Source: Actinoplanes lobatus (GTDB taxonomy: Bacteria > Actinomycetota > Actinomycetes > Mycobacteriales > Micromonosporaceae). Taken from it: a stretch of 64,000 bases of DNA. The notes beneath the pieces were generated by a model that was not told the DNA's origin, did no database searches, and was given only the letters and a program-made list of their open reading frames with translations. This document shows, one piece after another, positions 61,009-64,000 of the stretch. A program made the translations under genes and the position numbers. The stretch covers positions 9,482,501 through 9,546,500 of the forward strand of contig NZ_JACHNC010000001.1 in the NCBI RefSeq assembly GCF_014205215.1, in the 5' to 3' direction. How positions within the stretch are numbered: the stretch's first letter is position 1; each line of letters opens with the position of its first letter.

Positions 61009-61566
61009 ATGCTGGTCGTGTTCGCGCACAGCAGCACCGGGTCGACCGTCGCCACCGTGCACCGGGCCGATGGGGTGGTCATGCAACTGCCCGGGCACGA
61101 CCGGAAATATCGGGTTCCGCACGACCTGGCGCACTTCGCGACCGAGCGGGCCCTCGACATCTCCGGCGGTGTGTTCGGTTCGATCGCGGCCGGTGCGGTC
61201 TTCGCCAACATGCGCCTGGCCGGCGGGCGGCCCCGCCATGACGCGTCGGCCCGCAGCAGGCGGATCCTCGACGCCAACAAGCAGACGCTCGGTCTGGCCG
61301 AGGTTCTGGCCGGGGTGATCCATCAGGTGGTCGAGACCGGCGACCCGGCCCCGGTCGCCCCGATGATCCGCAACGCCTACGCGGTGCTGGATCCGGGCGG
61401 GTTCCCGTGGAGCGACGAGCAGGTCGGCGCGGCGGTCCGTGACCTGACCGAGCTGACCGCCGAGTGGGAGGCACAGGGGACGCTCCGCGTCACCTGGCCG
61501 GACCATCTGATCGCCGTCCCTCCTCCGCCGCGCGGCGTCCGGCGCGGCCGCCGCGGCCGCACCTGA
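61009..61566 (+). CDS. Hypothetical protein
   Basis: 185 residues from ATG 61009. Visible patterns are TGSTVATVHRADGVVMQLPG, YRVPHDLAHFATERALDISG (a conserved-looking HDLAHF motif) and FGSIAAGAVFANMRLAGG. An Arg-rich tail (RGVRRGRRGRT) ends the protein. No signal or membrane segment is present. I do not recognise the family; similar HDLAHFATE proteins occur in actinobacteria with no known role. Confidence 0.75.
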   Translation: MLVVFAHSSTGSTVATVHRADGVVMQLPGHDRKYRVPHDLAHFATERALDISGGVFGSIAAGAVFANMRLAGGRPRHDASARSRRILDANKQTLGLAEVLAGVIHQVVETGDPAPVAPMIRNAYAVLDPGGFPWSDEQVGAAVRDLTELTAEWEAQGTLRVTWPDHLIAVPPPPRGVRRGRRGRT

Positions 61567-61590
61567 CCGGGCGTCGGCGCTGACGCCCGG
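61567..61590. terminator. Bidirectional terminator
   Basis: CCGGGCGTC (61567-61575) pairs with GACGCCCGG (61582-61590), loop 6 nt, directly after the TGA and between convergent genes. Confidence 0.8.
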
Positions 61591-61607
61591 CCTCGGCGTA
61601 CGGGGGC

Positions 61608-62540
61608 CTACTTGACGTAGGTGACGGTGACGTTCGGGTCGGCGGCGTCGCCGGTGGTGTAGACGTACTTCTTGGCCGCGCTGTCGCCGGTCTGGGCCAG
61701 CAGCCACTGGGCCGACCAGCGGGCGATCGTCTCGACGCCGACCGCCTGGTCGAGGGTCTGGGCGGACGGGTCGGGGGCGGCCCCGGCCGGGTTCTGGCCG
61801 TCGGTGATGCCGTAGTGGTTGGCGCCGGTCAGGGAGATGAACGCCTTGGGGGTGCCGGCGGTCAGGTTGTAGGTGGTCTCGCCCTCGGACGGGCTGGCGA
61901 CGCCGTCGGCCAGGCCCTGGATGTAGCCGACCGGGACGGTGTTGAGGACCGGCAGGACGAGCTCGGTGCCGGGCAGGACGTTGTTGCCGCCGTAGGTGAC
62001 GACCGCCTCCAGCTCGCTCGGCGCGGTGTTCGCGATCGAGCAGAACGGGATGACGCAGAGGCCGGTGCTGACGCTGAGCGCGGTGGCCGCGCCGAACGAG
62101 TGTCCGGAGAGGACCAGCGTGTTCTCGTCGATCCGCTTGTAGAGCGGCGAGGCGGGGTTGTCGTCCTCGGCCTCGGCCCAGTCGACGGTCCAGCCGGCCT
62201 GGGCGCCCTCGGGGTAGAGGCCGCTCACGCCGAACAGGCTGCGGGTGTGGTTGGGGACGGCGACGACGAACCCGTACGAGGCGAGGGTCCCCGCGTACTC
62301 CGAGTAGTTCGCCTTGTCCACGTTGGCGCCCTGGAGGAAGAGCGCGACCGGCAGCCGGGTGCCGGTCGTCGGGTAGTAGACGTCGGCGCTGTCGCCGTTG
62401 ATCGTCGTCGGGTAGCTCGCGACCGACGTGGCGGTCGCGGACGCGGACGCGGGCACCGGCGCGGACAGCGTCGCGGCAAGGAGGGCGGCCGAGGCCACCA
62501 CCGCCTGTCGTTTCCAAGAACGGAACAGTGTCACATTCAT
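61608..62540 (-). CDS. Secreted alpha/beta hydrolase
   Basis: 310 residues with a signal peptide cleaved after ~PASASA. Fold features: LPVALFLQGANVDKANYSEY, FVVAVPNHTR, and the nucleophile elbow GHSFGA (Ser148). GANHYGI probably supplies the catalytic His. The pattern resembles chlorophyllase/PET-hydrolase-like esterases. It should hydrolyse an ester outside the cell. ATG 62540 has no good ribosome site. Confidence 0.88.
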   Translation of the reverse strand: MNVTLFRSWKRQAVVASAALLAATLSAPVPASASATATSVASYPTTINGDSADVYYPTTGTRLPVALFLQGANVDKANYSEYAGTLASYGFVVAVPNHTRSLFGVSGLYPEGAQAGWTVDWAEAEDDNPASPLYKRIDENTLVLSGHSFGAATALSVSTGLCVIPFCSIANTAPSELEAVVTYGGNNVLPGTELVLPVLNTVPVGYIQGLADGVASPSEGETTYNLTAGTPKAFISLTGANHYGITDGQNPAGAAPDPSAQTLDQAVGVETIARWSAQWLLAQTGDSAAKKYVYTTGDAADPNVTVTYVK

Positions 62541-62636
62541 GGATACGGACTATGTCGATCGATCGATGCGGCGTCAAGAGCCGGAACCTGTGGATTGGCC
62601 GTCGCCACGGGCCGCCGGCACCGGAAGGCTGGTGGC

Positions 62637-63281
62637 ATGGTGACGATGTCGTCGGTGCTGGCGGTCTCCGTGGTCGCGCTGGGCATGGTGCTCACGCCCG
62701 GGCCGAACATGATGTACCTGGTGTCGCGGAGCATCACCCAGGGACGCCGGGCCGGGCTGGTCTCGCTGGCCGGTGTGGCGCTCGGCTTCCTGGTCTACCT
62801 GACCGCCACCAACCTGGGCCTGTCCGTGCTGTTCGTGGCGGTGCCGGAGCTGTACCAGGTGATCAAGCTGGCCGGAGCGGCGTACCTCGGGTGGCTGGCG
62901 TTCAAGACGCTGCGCCCGGGCGGCGCCTCGGTCTTCGAGACACGGGAGCTCGCGGCCGACTCACCGCGGCGGCTGTTCACCATGGGCCTGCTGACGAATC
63001 TGTTCAATCCCAAGGCCGCGGTCCTCTACCTGTCGCTGATCCCGCAGTTCATCCGGCCGGACGCCGGTCACGTGGTGGCGCAGGGCTTCCTGCTGGGCGG
63101 GGTGCAGCTGGCCGTCAGCATGGCGGTGAACCTGGCGATCATCCTGGCCGCCGGCACGATCGCGGTGTTCCTCGGCCGCCGACCGGGCTGGCTGCGGGTC
63201 CAGCGCTGGGTCATGGGCAGTGTGCTCGGCCTGATCGCGGTGAAGCTGGCCACCGACCGCGGCCGCCCAGTGCCGGTGTAG
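62637..63281 (+). CDS. LysE/RhtB-family exporter
   Basis: 214 residues from ATG 62637. The opening VSVVALGMVLTPGPNMMYLVSRS is the LysE signature. Six hydrophobic segments follow, with GLLTNLFNPKAAVLYLSLIPQF, typical of the family. It likely exports an amino acid or derivative. It is divergent from the secreted hydrolase; its stop is 6 bp from a convergent gene. Confidence 0.92.
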   Translation: MVTMSSVLAVSVVALGMVLTPGPNMMYLVSRSITQGRRAGLVSLAGVALGFLVYLTATNLGLSVLFVAVPELYQVIKLAGAAYLGWLAFKTLRPGGASVFETRELAADSPRRLFTMGLLTNLFNPKAAVLYLSLIPQFIRPDAGHVVAQGFLLGGVQLAVSMAVNLAIILAAGTIAVFLGRRPGWLRVQRWVMGSVLGLIAVKLATDRGRPVPV

Positions 63282-63287
63282 GCGCGC

Positions 63288-63647
63288 TCACCCGTACCGG
63301 TGAAGGAACGCGACCGCGCCCAGGACGGCCTGGAGGGCGGGCACCGCCAGGACCACCGCGAGCATCGCGCCCTCCGGGCGCATGCCCAGATGCAGCAGCA
63401 TCATGAGGCCGCTGAGCGCGAGCAGGCTCATCCAGGCGGCGCGGTCGCCGGGGCGGCGCAGGAGCTGGACGCCGCACGGCAGGCAGACCAGCGCCAGCAC
63501 CGCGAGACCGGCCAGTACGGCGGGCGCGTGCCCGGCATGCTCCCCGGCGAGGACCAGGTGCACGGCGATCCCGGCCACACCGGCCGCCGCCGCGATCCGG
63601 GCGGGCCAGGGGCGGTGCCGGGCTCCGGCGTGATCCACAGTTGTCAC
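63288..63647 (-). CDS. Small integral membrane protein
   Basis: 119 residues from GTG 63647 (AGGA ~8 nt upstream); an alternative GTG at 63698 adds 17 residues. Four hydrophobic segments (IAAAAGVAGIAVHLVLAG, VLAGLAVLALVCLPCGVQLL, WMSLLALSGLMMLLHLG, MLAVVLAVPALQAVLGAVAF) are visible. His and Cys in the helices (HAGHAP, CLPCG) recall metal-linked membrane proteins, but no family is recognised. Confidence 0.65.
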   Translation of the reverse strand: MTTVDHAGARHRPWPARIAAAAGVAGIAVHLVLAGEHAGHAPAVLAGLAVLALVCLPCGVQLLRRPGDRAAWMSLLALSGLMMLLHLGMRPEGAMLAVVLAVPALQAVLGAVAFLHRYG

Positions 63648-63859
63648 CGGCGCGGTCCTGTGTGGTCGGAGGATGCGGATGATCGCAGAGTCTGCCACAC
63701 GGAGGATGCCGAATCGACGCTCAGAGACCGCTTTCGATCAACGACAGCGCATGGAAAAGTGAGGACGAATTCAGGCGCTGTACGCCTGCCCTCCATCCGG
63801 CACTTCCATGATCCACCGTGCGCGCGCCGTGGGTGCGGCGCCGCAGAAGGAGGAACTCA

Positions 63860-64000
63860 GTGCGCATCCTTGCCCGATCCGCGGCCGTCACCCTCGCGGC
63901 CGCCACGACAATCGCGCTGACCGGCGCCTGCTCCCCGCCCGAGAAGGAGTCCGAGGCGTCCAGCAGCGGCGCGGCCACCGCCACCAGCGCCGCCGACCTG
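63860..64000 (+). CDS. Start of an exported lipoprotein, cut by window edge
   Basis: GTG 63860 is preceded by AGAAGGAGGAACTCA, a strong ribosome site. The 47 visible residues are a lipoprotein signal with lipobox LTGAC (Cys24) followed by a Ser/Ala/Thr linker (SSSGAATATSAADL). Such a start is common in substrate-binding proteins of ABC importers, but the domain itself lies beyond the window. Confidence 0.75.
   Translation, partial: MRILARSAAVTLAAATTIALTGACSPPEKESEASSSGAATATSAADL

Noticed and set aside
1..64000. tRNA, rRNA, phage or transposon genes
   Set aside because: None seen on either strand; no integrase, transposase or recombinase motif among the coding frames.

Overview
The window is high-GC (roughly 70% or more) actinobacterial chromosome with strong G/C bias at third codon positions and dense overlapping operons. 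The gene set fits Micromonosporaceae, most likely Actinoplanes or a close relative. It includes a full chemosensory operon (expected in genera with motile spores), a RamB-controlled glyoxylate shunt, a chitin-active lytic monooxygenase, an actinobacterial FtsH-like protease and IniA/IniC-like dynamins. This assignment is inference; no rRNA or other marker gene is present. I saw no tRNA, rRNA, CRISPR array, transposase, integrase or phage gene.

Layout. 1-1618: end of one gene, then a 1.2-kb spacer packed with strong hairpins. 1619-7696: a giant low-complexity protein with a C-terminal TPR-like domain, abutting a convergent diguanylate cyclase. 7697-11967 (minus): MacA/MacB-type exporter operon followed by the cyclase. 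12131-15405 (minus): lipoprotein plus membrane AAA protease. 15580-17078 (minus): L,D-transpeptidase and CAP-domain secreted protein. 17873-26833 (plus): seven-gene chemosensory operon, every junction overlapping. 26837-29176: secreted PGRP-type amidase. 29327-34530: ABC exporter operon divergent from a histidine kinase/LuxR-type regulator pair. 34535-38159: sulfotransferase, EamA permease, LysR regulator, GNAT enzyme. 38160-39610: gene-free 1.4-kb imperfect inverted repeat. 39611-42304: LPMO and DUF305 lipoprotein, divergent from DUF1905, RidA and DUF402 genes. 42336-46851: ramB, aceA, aceB. 46914-51109: PCD-VOC fusion, HEAT-repeat protein, Tat-exported sulfatase. 51100-52489: two PAP2 phosphatases. 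52545-59777 (minus): AAA ATPase, dynamin-like GTPase, membrane-anchored Hsp70-like protein, second dynamin-like GTPase, acidic small protein. 59870-64000: small MT0933-like protein, methyltransferase, hypothetical protein, secreted hydrolase, LysE exporter, small membrane protein, and the start of a lipoprotein cut by the window edge.

How genes work together. The chemosensory operon supplies receptor, two CheW couplers, CheA fused to a receiver, CheR, CheB and a three-receiver histidine kinase, but no free-standing CheY. RamB is divergent from the isocitrate lyase and malate synthase genes it is expected to regulate. The kinase/regulator pair at 32.7-34.5 kb probably controls the divergent ABC exporter. 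The AAA/dynamin/Hsp70/dynamin/acidic-protein block is the best candidate for a little-described membrane-remodelling or membrane-stress system.

Two window-wide signals stand out. Many gene starts lie 6-8 nt after a TANNNT hexamer with no Shine-Dalgarno sequence, suggesting leaderless mRNAs; I used this to choose several starts. Convergent genes repeatedly abut or overlap by about 10 bp at their 3' ends.
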